Below are positions 39,545-50,600 of a stretch of DNA of 64,000 bases, piece after piece. Each line of letters begins with the position of its first letter. Within the stretch, counting starts at the first letter, position 1. Origin of the DNA: Hydractinia symbiolongicarpus (lineage: Eukaryota > Cnidaria > Hydrozoa > Anthoathecata > Hydractiniidae); the NCBI RefSeq assembly GCF_029227915.1, contig NC_079880.1, positions 30,247,501 through 30,311,500 of the forward strand. Reading direction: 5' to 3'. Position numbers and translations under genes: made by a program. The notes under the pieces are model-generated. The model saw only the letters and a program-made list of their open reading frames with translations, was not told the origin of the DNA and did no database searches.

Positions 39545-41140
39545 AATGTATATACAAAACTTTACATGTATAATAAACCTTTTTTTAGGAAACGCTTGGT
39601 TAAGCTACAAGTGACTGTGTTATCTGGCGTTAAACATCTAGTGAAATGATTTATAAGATCTCTAAGCTGTCCACGTATTTAGGTGAAGCGCTTAAGTACA
39701 GGTATGCAGTATGTCGTAAATTGATTGAATATATTTTTCAAAAATAACTTTCCTGCAACTGTAGCTAAAATAAAAATACAGTTTTTAAGATGTTCTGATT
39801 CTGTCATAGAAAACAGTCGGAAAACCTTTTATTTTTCATAAAATTTTCCTGGTAAAACTTCTAAAATGAATTTAATCCAGGGTGAGCGCTTAGTACAGAT
39901 AAACAATGCCATACAACAATATAGGTTAATAGCCTTAATCATAATTCTCTTTTTTTAAAAAATATCCTAGCCCGTTGTTACACTGTCCAGGTAAAACAAT
40001 CACTCAGCAATTTTTTTATAGCATAAGTTATCATGACAGTAATAAAAGGTGTAGCAATAGATATGTGCATATTTTACATGGCTTGCCTCACAGATGTCAA
40101 GGGGTATACCCTGTCTATTATTTCCAGGAAGGGCCATGGCTTTGATGGAGAGTCCTGGGTAACTTAATGCTCTCTTTGAGCTACGCAAACTCAATTAGGG
40201 TCAGCACTCTGCCAGACAATTCCCTGCAACATCCAACGGCCCACACAGTACGCCATCTCCCCAATTTCCCTCACATGGCTTGGGTTAACCCGGGGCTATG
40301 TTAATATTCAATTGAAAGTCCGAGAGTGATAAACACTAATTTACAGCGCAATATACCATGGACCAGATGCATTTATTATAAAACGTTAAAAAAAAGAAGA
40401 GGCAAGAATGGTATCCGGCATTAGGTCAAGTAAGGAAGAGGGAAATTATTTCTTCATCAGGAAATTGCTATATATATTATATATATCAGGAAATGATTTC
40501 CTGATGCAGAACTTGAGACATTACCTGATCAGGAAATTTTTTTTGCTTTTCTGAAAGTAGTTCTGATTGAACTGAAAAAGTTAATGTGATAAATATATAA
40601 TATATAAGATTTTCAGTATAGTGAGGGCCACAATGTCATTTCGTGTGCACATGTGTGTTAAAAGTGATTTTCCCAAATTACTAAAAAAAAATGGGTGGCA
40701 AAAATGTTTGTCCCGTGGAACAAATTAGATGACGTCATCACTTTCACAATCAGCAAAAAAATAATTTCACATTTATATGTCATATTATATATGGTTAGAA
40801 AGAGGAGATCAAGCTGATCAAAAAAAATGTAAGAACTATGTCTTCAAAACGTTACGTTCGAAAGATATTACTATTCAAACTTACAAATTACAGACCTGTA
40901 ATTTACTGAGCCAGCAGAAAATGACTATAACCAGCTCCATAGCGAAGTTTTTTTTGTTGAATTTTGGAATTGTATTGGGTCACCCTAATTTCTTTCTCTT
41001 TGATCGAAATTTACTGATCAAATCACTTTAAGAGATAATCTGCAGACCAGTAATTTACAGACTAAAGCGCGTTTTTAGTTGTTTACTTTCTTTCTTTAAA
41101 TAATGACAAAATAACTTAAACAACGCTTTTAAAATGTTTC
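39545..41140. other. Intergenic sequence, no gene recognised
   Basis: The 40000-40320 part is more GC-rich and looks repeat-like (GGGTCAGCACTCTGCCAGAC, then TGGGTTAACCCGGGGCT), but I cannot name it. No convincing coding frame. Confidence 0.45.
40485..40505. repeat. 21-bp perfect hairpin palindrome
   Basis: ATCAGGAAAT and its exact reverse complement are separated by a single G. Further TCAGGAAAT words lie at about 40457 and 40530, so the motif is locally iterated. Confidence 0.75.
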
Positions 41141-41142
41141 AG

Positions 41143-42135
41143 TCACTCATCACCACTAGAACTATATTCATCTGACTCGGATTCATCGCTTGCACCACCA
41201 CTGTTTTGGCACGTCGTACATTTACACATGCCAGTGCACGAAAAACCATTTTTACGGCATTTACATCGGTTGGATATGCAACTTGTTTTGCAATTACAAG
41301 AACTTAACTCGATGAGTGCCAACGGTGCAGAAAGTTCATGAGTCATTATGGGGGATACGATACCGACCTCACCTGTTTCCCAACCATAATTGACTGAATT
41401 TGGAAGTTGTTGAATAAGGATATGGGTTCTTTGTAAAACCATTAAAATGAAGTGATACTTGAATATTTTGTACGTCAATGCAGCTAATGTTTGTGGCAAC
41501 TATTAGCATGACACTGGAATTTGGAGAATAAATGTCAACGCAATTGAGATACTGATACCACATCTGCAGGACATTTATCCCCCTTATACATTGAAACCAC
41601 GAAACGTTCTAAGCTTTCCAGTTCTTCCAGATTGGGAACTTCGACAGTACTTCCAAGTGTTGATAATGCCAGAGCAACCTCATTATCCCCCTGTAAAAAA
41701 ATCTTCAGCTAAGCAGACTTCGATTTTTTGTTGAAAGGCCCAGTTCGGTTACACCCTGCACCCTGTGAAAGTACAAAAACCAAGAATAGCTTTCGCGTGT
41801 ACTGCACCGAGGGCTTCAAAGCAACTACGAATATCAATATCACGTAGAGTAGACCCTCGCCCTGTTCTAAAAATGGTATTCATTGGTAACATCTCATAGT
41901 ACTAAATTGGCAGTAGACACACGTCAGTATCCGGAGAGTAAACAATACAACTGGTGAAAGGAGATTGTTCTGCAACATCCATAGCATTACATACAAGTGC
42001 TGCGTCAGCTTCTTCGTGGTCGTGTATTCTGTAATCAACAAAATTTGATTCGCTTTTAGTATCATAAGTCACTATATACCGAATAAGAAAATAATTCAGA
42101 AAGAGGTAGCTAGCCACTGCAATGATGAAACTCAA
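41143..42135 (-). pseudogene. Decayed PIN-like/CXC-domain protein gene
   Basis: Read on the minus strand in several frames. The N-terminal part has HDHEEADAALVCNA and IVYSPDTDVCLLP, the HEEAD and SPDTDV signatures of a nuclease-like domain family common in cnidarian repeats. A middle part has FRTGRGSTLRDIDIRSCFEA, LGAVHAKAILGFCTFTGCR and LEELESLERFVVSMYKG. The last 118 residues (41143-41499) hold a GWE tryptophan segment and a CXC-type cysteine cluster (CNCKTSCISNRCKCRKNG) followed by an acidic tail. Stops and frameshifts separate the parts, so it is a pseudogene. The function of the family is not known to me; DNA or metal binding is plausible for the CXC motif. Confidence 0.6.
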
Positions 42136-42382
42136 CCTGTTAGGTCTGTGGAAATAAGCTAGAGGTTGTACTCCTCTAGAGAAAATGCCTCTTTGAAAAG
42201 ATGAACAGAACTTTAACCAAGGGCAGGTAGGTTTCGACCCATATTTCTGAACCTAAGTACCCTGGATGCCTAGTTGGGTCACCTCGAAGAGGTCCGCGGA
42301 CGTTCATGAGCAGAAGCTAGACATCCCTATCTTCCTAAAGTAAATTTTGACCACTTTCTGCTCAACTGTGCTATTTTTTGCT

Positions 42383-42575
42383 TTTAACCCAGGTAATGAC
42401 TGGAGTCGTTACTCTCCAAAGACAAGATCATGTGTGATCAAACCCCCTGCTAACTTAATTATTATTTGATTTTGTTTTTATTTTTGACTGGGGTAACAAG
42501 TGGAGTCGTCACTCTCCAAAGACAAGAATGAGTGTAGTCAAGCCCCCTTGCTGACTCATTCTGGTCTTACCTCAG
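42383..42575. repeat. Two tandem copies of a 100-bp unit
   Basis: TGGAGTCGTTACTCTCCAAA at 42401 recurs with one change at 42501, and CCCCCTGCTAACT is matched by CCCCCTTGCTGACT. The pair lies directly downstream of the protease-coding end of the minus-strand retrotransposon and may be part of its 3' untranslated region. Confidence 0.8.
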
Positions 42576-44271
42576 CTCTTCTAAAAAGAAAACATATGAC
42601 TCGCGACTGTTAATAAGGCTGTCATCACAGAAAATTACTGCTCTATCGTTGCAATGTATTCATCTGTAAACCATTTGGTCGAAGGCTATGGTTGTGTAGT
42701 GACCATTATTTAAATTGCCGCAATGGTTGATAATCGCCCTTAATTGAAAATGTTTACGAAATTTCACTTCTATATCTGCGGTAAATGGTATGGAAATGGT
42801 ACCAGGGTAAGCAGTAATACGAAAGGCAATTTTTGACACAACGCCGTTGGCACTGGCAAAACGTTTTAGCTGTAAAATGAGATAGGAACCGCACGAAACT
42901 ACTTCTTTTTCAACTAGAGCAGTTTGATGAGCGTTACAAACATGGCAGAAGTAGGCATTAGTGTCTGACAACTCCTGGCTTTCAAAGAAATCATCTAAAT
43001 AAGATTGTAACATAGGGTGCAGAGAAAGTTGAATGCATTGTGCTATAACTTCTGAGGAGCTGGTAATATGACATGAATTGCAAGTGGTCGATGTCTTGAT
43101 GCCAATACTAAAATGACTTCCAAAAAATGGAAAGTCCAATGACAGACCAGGTAGGAGATATTCAAGAACCTCGGGGACGTCATGCTGAGCAAAGATATTC
43201 AACGCACTTTTCTTCGATATGATGTTTCATAGCACGCAAAAAATGGGAAGGGTCAACTGGACTTCTAGAAACAGCCGAACTTTGAAGAACACCTACAAAT
43301 GCTTCGCCTAACTTTGAGGTTGTTTTGCTGACAGAAATAACTTCTTTAACATTTGGAAGGTTATAAAAACATTGTAAAATTGAGTTTGCATAACATGTGT
43401 TTCTCAAGTTTTTTAAACCTCTATTCCTAAAATCAGTGTTAGATGGGAATGCGACTGTTGTTTTAAAAGACCTTGTAGCACGTTTTTCTTCATTTTTGAT
43501 TTTACAAGATTTTGTGCGACTAGCGGAAGATTTTTCAGGTGTTTTTGGTTTCTTACATGCAATATTTGTAACAGAAGAAACTTTAGGAATGATTGGGGCC
43601 TTTTCAGGCTCAACCCAAGTGGTAGAATTTCGAGATATCCAGATGTAAAAAGAAGCACTCATGGAGATAAAAGTTAGGGATTTTAATAGGGAACGTAAAG
43701 GCTTGTTAGGGTTTCCCTTTAGGCGAAAAAAATCTGAACAGAAAGCCCTTGTGCCCACCTCAATGGAAAAGAAATACAGGATCCATCCATTGTTTTTCAT
43801 AGCATAACAAAGTGAAGAATATTTGTTAAGCTTTCGTTCGTGCCAATATTCCGTGTTCTCTTCACATGGACAAGTCAGTTCTAACATAATTACAGTTTTG
43901 GAAGAACTCGATATTAATAACACGTCTGGGCGTAGTTGTGTTATTGCAATGTATGGTGGAACAACTGAAAGGGAATCTAAATCTGACAGTATTTTCCAAT
44001 CGGAAGCAAGGTGAAGAAGGCCTGGACACTTTGTATTCCTCTTCCTAGATGGTGATTGACCGGCCGGAATGAAATTAATTTTGTTGCACTTGGAAACCTT
44101 AAGATGTTCATATGATACCAAAAACTCTTTTAATGCCTTAACCAAAACAATTAAAACCGAATCATGGCGGTGTGCATCTACCCTGCGTAAGGGAGGACCT
44201 ACAGGCACCCAATATGTGAGAGACATTTGAGTATGGTTTCTGGCACAGAATGCAGCTTTTGTCTTTCTCAA
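42571..44271 (-). pseudogene. Retrotransposon C-terminus: PD-(D/E)XK nuclease fused to ubiquitin-specific protease
   Basis: The first open frame (43180-44271, 363 residues) has a restriction-nuclease-like core: P115-D116, then MLELTC with E131, and HERKLNKY around residue 149. A basic linker (about 222-283) follows. Then comes a ubiquitin-protease Cys box, GLKNLRNTCYANSILQ, with the nucleophile at C293. After one frameshift near 43190 the protease continues (42660-43202): IFAQHDVPEVLEYLL, a CNSC/CHVC zinc pair, LILQLKRF and the His box INHCGNLNNGHYTT. A TGA at 42660 sits where the family has W, and CNDRAV plus YVFFLEEL follow to about 42571. Nuclease and protease share one uninterrupted frame, so the fusion is real rather than chance adjacency. 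The nuclease would nick target DNA and the protease would remove ubiquitin; two breaks make this copy inactive. Confidence 0.75.
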
Positions 44272-45150
44272 TTCCCTATCTCACAAGATTGGTTGGAGAG
44301 GGAAGTGTGTCGTAGGGTGTTGCCCGTTCTCCATGATAAATCATTATTCACATAAGAGCACCACTTTGTCAATTGCCTTGCAAATGCAACTGTACAGCTC
44401 TGGCATGGTAGATATCTTCTTCGTTTTCTTCAATGATATGGGAAACAAGCTTTCGGTAAGCATGATTGCCTTTTGGTGGTATATTTTTGTGGTCTACGAG
44501 CCCTAAGCCAGCTCGACCAGTCTGATGCAAACCTAAAGTCCTTTTGAAATTGAGCTGGCTATCCGCCGAAAGAACTGCCTCAATAACTTTCCAATTTCCA
44601 GCCTTTAAATCTGGAACGCACTTAGACACACAAGGGTAGACAGAATCTCTTAGTAACAGATGTCCACTGATTTTGGCAGATTTGAGAACAGATGCAAGAC
44701 TTTTCAGGGGAAAAGGACAAAGCGATGTCAAGGAATATAAGGAAATGTTGGAAATTGAATGATGCAGTTTTAACCATTTCCTAATGAAAACAGAAAATCT
44801 TTGCTCTAGTTTTGTGATAGTAGATAGAGAAACTTCATAAATTAATAATGGCCAGCGGATTCTGGGAATTAACAGATGGTGTAAAAACCAAACCTTATGG
44901 ACCCCTTTATGAAAGGATCTGTCTATAGCTATAAGTTTGTCTTTGGCATCATTTAGAAATTCTTGTATTGCAGCAGAATCAGACAAGGATGAGTTTATTG
45001 GTCTGCCTAAAAACCTAATTGGAATGAATGAATGGATGGAATTTTTCGCCGTCAACTGTAAACGGTGAACTTTGGACGACTTTTCCCTTATCAATAACAA
45101 TGCTGCGTGATTTAGAATGCCTAAACGACATGCCTACCCAGTTATAATTA
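44160..45150 (-). pseudogene. Non-LTR retrotransposon reverse transcriptase thumb and CCHC knuckle
   Basis: The minus-strand frame 44369-45100 contains IPIRFLGRPINSSLSDSAAI, LLIPRIRWPLLIYE, FIRKWLKLHHSISNISLYS and LGLHQTGRAGLGL, typical of the region after the RT palm in a cnidarian/fish LINE family. Upstream (to about 45130) another frame reads MSFRHSKSRSIVIDKGK. Downstream, shifted frames read QLTKWCSYVNNDLSW and then a CCHC knuckle CILCQKPYSNVSHILGAC. It joins directly to the nuclease-protease segment. The catalytic palm is missing, so the copy is 5'-truncated, as is usual for LINEs. Several frameshifts. Confidence 0.75.
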
Positions 45151-46770
45151 TATACTGTTTAACAGACGCGGTTTTTTCTAGGGCGTTTTAAATAATTTAA
45201 TTTAAGGGAGTGTGATCACCCGGTATTGGTCATGAATTTGTCTTAAAGTATGTTAGGGTTTTGTGCGGATGATAAAAAAGAACGAGTTAAGTTAAGAAAT
45301 TAAAGTCAACAAGGTTAGTTTTTAGCCAAGTATATGTATCATTAGTATTTATATTTGAGTATTGTTTAGAACTTGAGCCACATCCACGTAAATTTGTATA
45401 GCTGGTTAGCTAGAGAGCTAATCTTTATATAAGTTGGGGAGCCTAATAGCTAGCTATAGCTAAAGAAGGGTAAAACCTCAACGCCTTTTATGTAAAAAAT
45501 GGCAAAAGTGATAGTGATTTAACCTTTAAAAGTCTTTTGGCTAGCTACTTATGTGGCTGGAGTAACAAATTCAATTTGAAATTGAATGTAGCTAGGTGCA
45601 AAACTTTCTGTATGGCTAGCTCAAGCGAGACGAATTTCATTGAGATACAGTACGAAACGAATATAGTGAATATAATATAGTATGTACAGTTTCGGCTAAT
45701 CATTGTTTAAATAAATCTTTCGTTTATTACAAGGCTCTTATTAAGAATTGAAAAATTGAAATAAACTGTTATGAATTGTGAAGGCTTTGACCATGAATAA
45801 AAGTGAAATAACTTTATTTTGAAATATTTTGAAAAGAAAAGTTACGATACTAGTGGAAATAACATATATACTAAATTTTCATGCCGTGAGACTAATTATT
45901 TTTTTAGAAAATGCGAAATATTTATAATGCCCATGGTCAAAGCCTTATTAAATTCCTTCTGTTTACTTCCTTTTTTCAATACAGAAAATGGCAAACAACT
46001 TAAACTTTTTTCTCATTGGAGGCGTAACTTGATTTTTAAAATATAATTATCGCTATAGGTAGTTTTTTTAATTTTTTTCCATAGCTAGCTGCTAGCTAGA
46101 ATATAGTCGAAACAAAAGTTCTTAATTGCACGTCGACGTTTCGAAAGTGGTCTATTTATTAAAAACATTTTCATTGATGTGACGTATGATATTTTTTGTC
46201 AAGATTGGATTCGCACAGTTAAGAAAAGAAAACTTAAATAAAATCTTCAACAATTTGCTTTAAATTTAGGATAACTTAAACGTAGGATAACTTAAAAAAA
46301 TCATATTTGTTGTTATCAATAAAGAAGACCATTTTTTTTCTGAAAAATTCTTTTAGGCATTTGTCATATTCTACCTGGGCCATTCTTGTCAAGTGAAATT
46401 GTTATTTGAAACTTTATTAGGTGCAACAAACTATGTAATGTTAGTAAGTTGGAACCACAAATAAGAATGGTCAAGAAGAATATAGTCATATTTTACTTTT
46501 AATGGTATTCTTGTATTATTCTTTCATGCACGTCATTAAAGACTTGTGGACGAATAACAATGATGCGCAAATACAGCTATTTAGCTGTGGAACACACAGC
46601 TTCTAGTTTCGGCTGAAAGCTCGAACAAAATCTTGATCTTCTGGGATTTAAGTGAAGTTACGCGTGTCTCCGAGGCGGTTAGTAAAGTTAAAAAAATCAC
46701 GTGAAATATCACGTTATCTTCGGGTAAAAACTGCATAATCACGCGAAAACTCACATGGTACCTGCTACTT
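45151..46770. other. Intergenic sequence with AGCT-rich islands
   Basis: Clusters of TAGCTAGC/AGCTAGCT words at 45400-45620 and 46080-46100. No coding region recognised. Confidence 0.55.
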
Positions 46771-46774
46771 TTCC

Positions 46775-46808
46775 CCAATCAAATGATTTTGCCATAAAAC
46801 CGGCCAAT
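46775..46808. promoter_or_regulatory. Two CCAAT boxes upstream of the Helentron gene
   Basis: CCAAT occurs at 46775-46779 and 46804-46808, about 210-240 bp before the first ATG of the protease frame. Suggestive only. Confidence 0.35.
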
Positions 46809-46925
46809 CAGCGTCCATGTGCTCGAATACTCCTCCTCAATCCTCAAATGCTGTACCACGATGCCGCGCAGTACTGGTTGCAAACTGGTTGGAAGTAGTA
46901 AAGTAAAACTTTGATTGTAAAAAGG

Positions 46926-46934
46926 TATATAATA
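46926..46934 (+). promoter_or_regulatory. Candidate TATA element of the Helentron gene
   Basis: TATATAATA lies 88 bp before the ATG at 47014 and downstream of the CCAAT boxes, a plausible RNA polymerase II core promoter arrangement. AT-richness makes chance occurrence possible. Confidence 0.35.
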
Positions 46935-47013
46935 AATTTATTTTATTTCATTTTACTGACAATTGACTGTACACTTGTCCTTCCAACATTATTCAACTTT
47001 TCCAGCGTTCTTT

Positions 47014-47646
47014 ATGTTAGAAATGTCAGAATGTGGTACAAGCGTTGAAGTAGATTCTGGCCTAACTTACACAATTATTAAATGTACGAAGGGTTCATTT
47101 CATCAGGGTCACGAAAAATTTAGCTATACAAGAGGAATCCAATGTACCTGCATATCATTATATGCATCTCTCTTTTCACTTTTTAAGCATGTCTCGCGAT
47201 GGACAAAAAATGACATCAATTGTGTTCTTGAAAAGGGTGATAATTTGTACAAACTGCAAAATACAACTCAATTTTTAACATGCACTGAACTACCTAGAAC
47301 TGTTTCACTTGAAGGTGTAAATATGGATGTAAATTTTGACCATAACTGTTTTGGTTTTTTTGTGACTTCAAGTGCTACTTCTATTAATGAGTTGATTTCT
47401 AATTTAAGGTCAAATTTAAACAATAAAACAAGAATTATATTTATTATCAATGGTGTTGCAGTGTCAATTTTAAAATGCAATCGTCATTATTACATTATTG
47501 ATTCTCATTCAAGAGATGCTAATGGTAGACCATGCCCAGATGGTACTGCTGTTGTGTTAAAGTTTATTAATTTGTTTGAAGTCGCAAAATATATATCAAA
47601 GGTATACCATAATAATTCCATAAACCCTACACAATATGATATTTAG
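47014..47646 (+). CDS. Helentron tegument-type/OTU-like cysteine protease domain
   Basis: The start is taken at the ATG at 47014 (MLEMSECG); upstream codons are open but have no earlier ATG in the nearby frame. The 210-residue reading has a papain-like deubiquitinase pattern: GIQCTCISLYASL with the presumed nucleophile C44, and ILKCNRHYYIIDSHS with presumed catalytic D163 and H165. This resembles the protease domain of the C76 (large-tegument) type and the cysteine protease domains described for animal Helentrons. It probably cleaves ubiquitin-like modifiers; that is inferred. It ends at a TAG (47644-47646) in the same frame as the Rep-helicase that follows, so it is most likely the N-terminal domain of one long protein, joined by a 66-bp intron (47602-47667) or interrupted by one nonsense change. 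Confidence 0.75.
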   Translation: MLEMSECGTSVEVDSGLTYTIIKCTKGSFHQGHEKFSYTRGIQCTCISLYASLFSLFKHVSRWTKNDINCVLEKGDNLYKLQNTTQFLTCTELPRTVSLEGVNMDVNFDHNCFGFFVTSSATSINELISNLRSNLNNKTRIIFIINGVAVSILKCNRHYYIIDSHSRDANGRPCPDGTAVVLKFINLFEVAKYISKVYHNNSINPTQYDI

Positions 47647-47667
47647 TTTATCTCGATTTCTGTAGAG
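47602..47667 (+). other. Candidate 66-bp intron removing the in-frame TAG
   Basis: AAG followed by GTATAC at 47602 is a good donor, and TTTCTGTAGAG ending at 47667 offers an acceptor after a pyrimidine-rich run. Removing 66 bp keeps the frame (AAG then AAT GTG ACA). The first AG of the TAGAG pair (47665) would instead give a shifted frame with an immediate stop, so splicing would have to use the second AG. Confidence 0.4.
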
Positions 47668-50600
47668 AATGTGACAGAAGCTGATAAAGCTGTTATACTT
47701 GAAGGCCATAAAGCCCCTTTTTTAAAAGTTGTTTCTAGTCCAAAGAAAAAGTTTGACAACAAATCTAACTCAGCTACAAATTGTAAAAATTTATCATTTT
47801 TATTAGACACTGTTGACACTAGCATTAAGGGTTTTCGGCAACAAATATTTGAAGGACCAAGTTATGTATGTGTTATATGTGGGCGATGTTTGTATAAAAA
47901 ATCTGTTGTAGTGTTTGATCCTTTAAAATGCAGTGAAATAGGTAACAAAATATATAAGAATATTCAAATAGAAAATGGCTTATTGTATATTTGTAATACA
48001 TGTAAACAAAAGGTTAAAAACGGTAAAGTTCCTTGTCAAGCGATGGCTAATAAATTATATGTCAATGATATTCCGAATGAACTTAAATGCTTAAATAAGT
48101 TAGAGGCAGTGCTTATATCGAAGAGAATTTTATTCAAGAAAATTGCAATAATGTCAAAGGGTCAAATGCCAAAAGTTAAAGGTGCTATTTGTAATATTCC
48201 TGTTGACGTTGACAACACCTGCAATTCACTTCCTAGGAATATTGATTCTTCTGGTATACTCTTAGTTAAATTGAAAAAAAAATTGCAATTTAATGGCCAT
48301 GTCTATTATGAGCCTGTTTCGCCTGCGAAAGTTGGAGAGGCTTTAACTTATTTGAAATTAAACAACAAATTGTATAGTGATGTACATATCAATGTAGCAA
48401 ATATTTCTGAAGAATTGCTTAATTTACATGTTGATGAAGAAATATGCATTGAATTAGATAGTAGTACTGTCAATGATAATTTAGAGACTGATTCTAATCC
48501 GTTGGATTCTTTTCGCCAACAAGCAGGGGAAATGTGTATTATTCCAGAACATCTTACAACTGAAATATTTGAGATTGCACCTGGTGAAGGACAAGTGCCA
48601 ACAAGTATTTTAAATGATCAATATTGTGAAGAGCTTTCCTTCCCTATTCTTTTTAGTTTGGGTGAATTCGGATATAAAGTAGAAAGAGATGTAAAACTTT
48701 CACCAGTAAAGTATTTTAACCAGAGGTTATTACACTATAAGCAAACATTTGCATCTTCATCAGATTACATTTTCTTTGTTCAATTCGTTTTGCAACAACT
48801 AAGTTTTAACAATCAGATTTCCATTGCAATGCGCAAGAGTTCTGCCAATGTAACGGCAGGTATGTTACAACAAGGATATTCTGAAACTATACAATCACTA
48901 GTTTCAACAAACAAAGCTTTTGTTTTCATGAATCAGATAAAAGGTACACCTGCCTATTGGAAAAGATTTCAACTTGAAGTCTTGGCCATAATTCGACAAC
49001 TTGGTTGTCCCACATTTTTTCTCACTTTGTCTTGTGCCGATTTACAATGGGACGAGCTTGTCAGCATCATTTCTAAACTTGATATGAATCCCCTTTCTGA
49101 GGAAGCTATAAGCAACTTGACTTACTTTGAAAGATGCGAAATACTTAACAAAAACCCTGTATTAGTTGCAAGGCATCTTCAATATAGAGTTGAACTACTT
49201 TTTCGAAATGTACTATTGAGAACAAATCTTTTAGGGGAAATTTTATATTATGCTATACGTGTGGAATTTCAATTTCGTGGAACTCAACATACTCATTCCT
49301 TCATTTGGGTTAAAGATGCGCCTACACTGACAGAGAGCAATATTTCTAACTACATTAATTTTTTAGACTTTACAACCCATGCTTACCTACCACGAGAAAA
49401 GAATGAGTTATACAATTTAGTGAAAAAATACCAGACTCACAAACATTCAAAATCTTGTCGCAAATACAAAAACACACCATGTAGGTATAATTTTGGCAGG
49501 TTTTTTACTCAAAGGACTATTGTAGCATGTCCAATTTCAAGTAAAAAAACAACTGAGGAACAATTTAATGATTTGACAGAGCGAAATAATATATTAAGCA
49601 GGGTAAAGACGTATATAAATGAGTATTTAGATCCCAGCAAGCAAGGTTACAACGGTGATTCCATAAGTATAAGTGACATCCTTAATGAATTAAATATAGT
49701 AGAAAAAGATTACTATCACGCTTTGTCAATTTCAAGTTCAACAGATTATGAAATACACTTAAAGCGTCCTCCAGATTCTTGCTTCATTAACAACTATAAC
49801 CCTTATATTTTAAAAGCTTGGCAGGCTAATATGGACATACAACCAGTGTTCAATTACTATAAAGCGGTATCATATATGTGTTCATACTTTTCGAAATCAG
49901 AGTCTGAATCATCTCAGGCTCTTATTCAAGCAAGTAAGGAGATACAATCAATGAAACTGCGTACCAGGGAAGCTATGTACAAATTGGCATCTGCTTATGC
50001 CACATCAAGACAAATGTCCTTGCAAGAGGCTGTAGTGTTTAGTTTACCAGAACTTTGGTTACGAAAATGCTTTCCAAGAACAATTTTTGTTAATACTAAT
50101 ATTCCAACAGAACGAATCAGATTATGCAAACCAAAGGCATTGTTAAATGAACTTGATTCAGAAAGCACTGATATATATGCAAAAAATATGATCGATCGTT
50201 ACATGGATAGACCTGATAGTAACTTTTGTTCAGGACGTTATGCATCTGTTGATGATATGTGTCTTGCTATGTTTTTATCTCATTATTGTGTCAAAAATGA
50301 TAAAATTGATAATGAGTTTTTATGTGATTTTCAACCTCTTATACTTACAGCAGATATTTCAGAGAATTCTCAAGCTGGCTGTAATTTTCCCAGTATTATA
50401 CCATTAATGTCATGCAAGGAAAAGTTAGTTTGCAGGAAAGTTAGACAAATTTTGCGTTATTCAATCCCAAACAATGATTTGTTCCCCGAAAGGCATGCTC
50501 ATTATCTGTTGTTCTTGTTTCTCCCCTTTCGTTCAGAAACAGAATTGCTTATTAATAATAGTTACTGTGAAAAACTGTTACAACATGGAGTCTTAGATGT

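Noticed and set aside
47671-47673. GTG as a start codon for the Rep-helicase
   Set aside because: Eukaryotic initiation at GTG is unlikely; continuity with the upstream protease frame explains the reading better.
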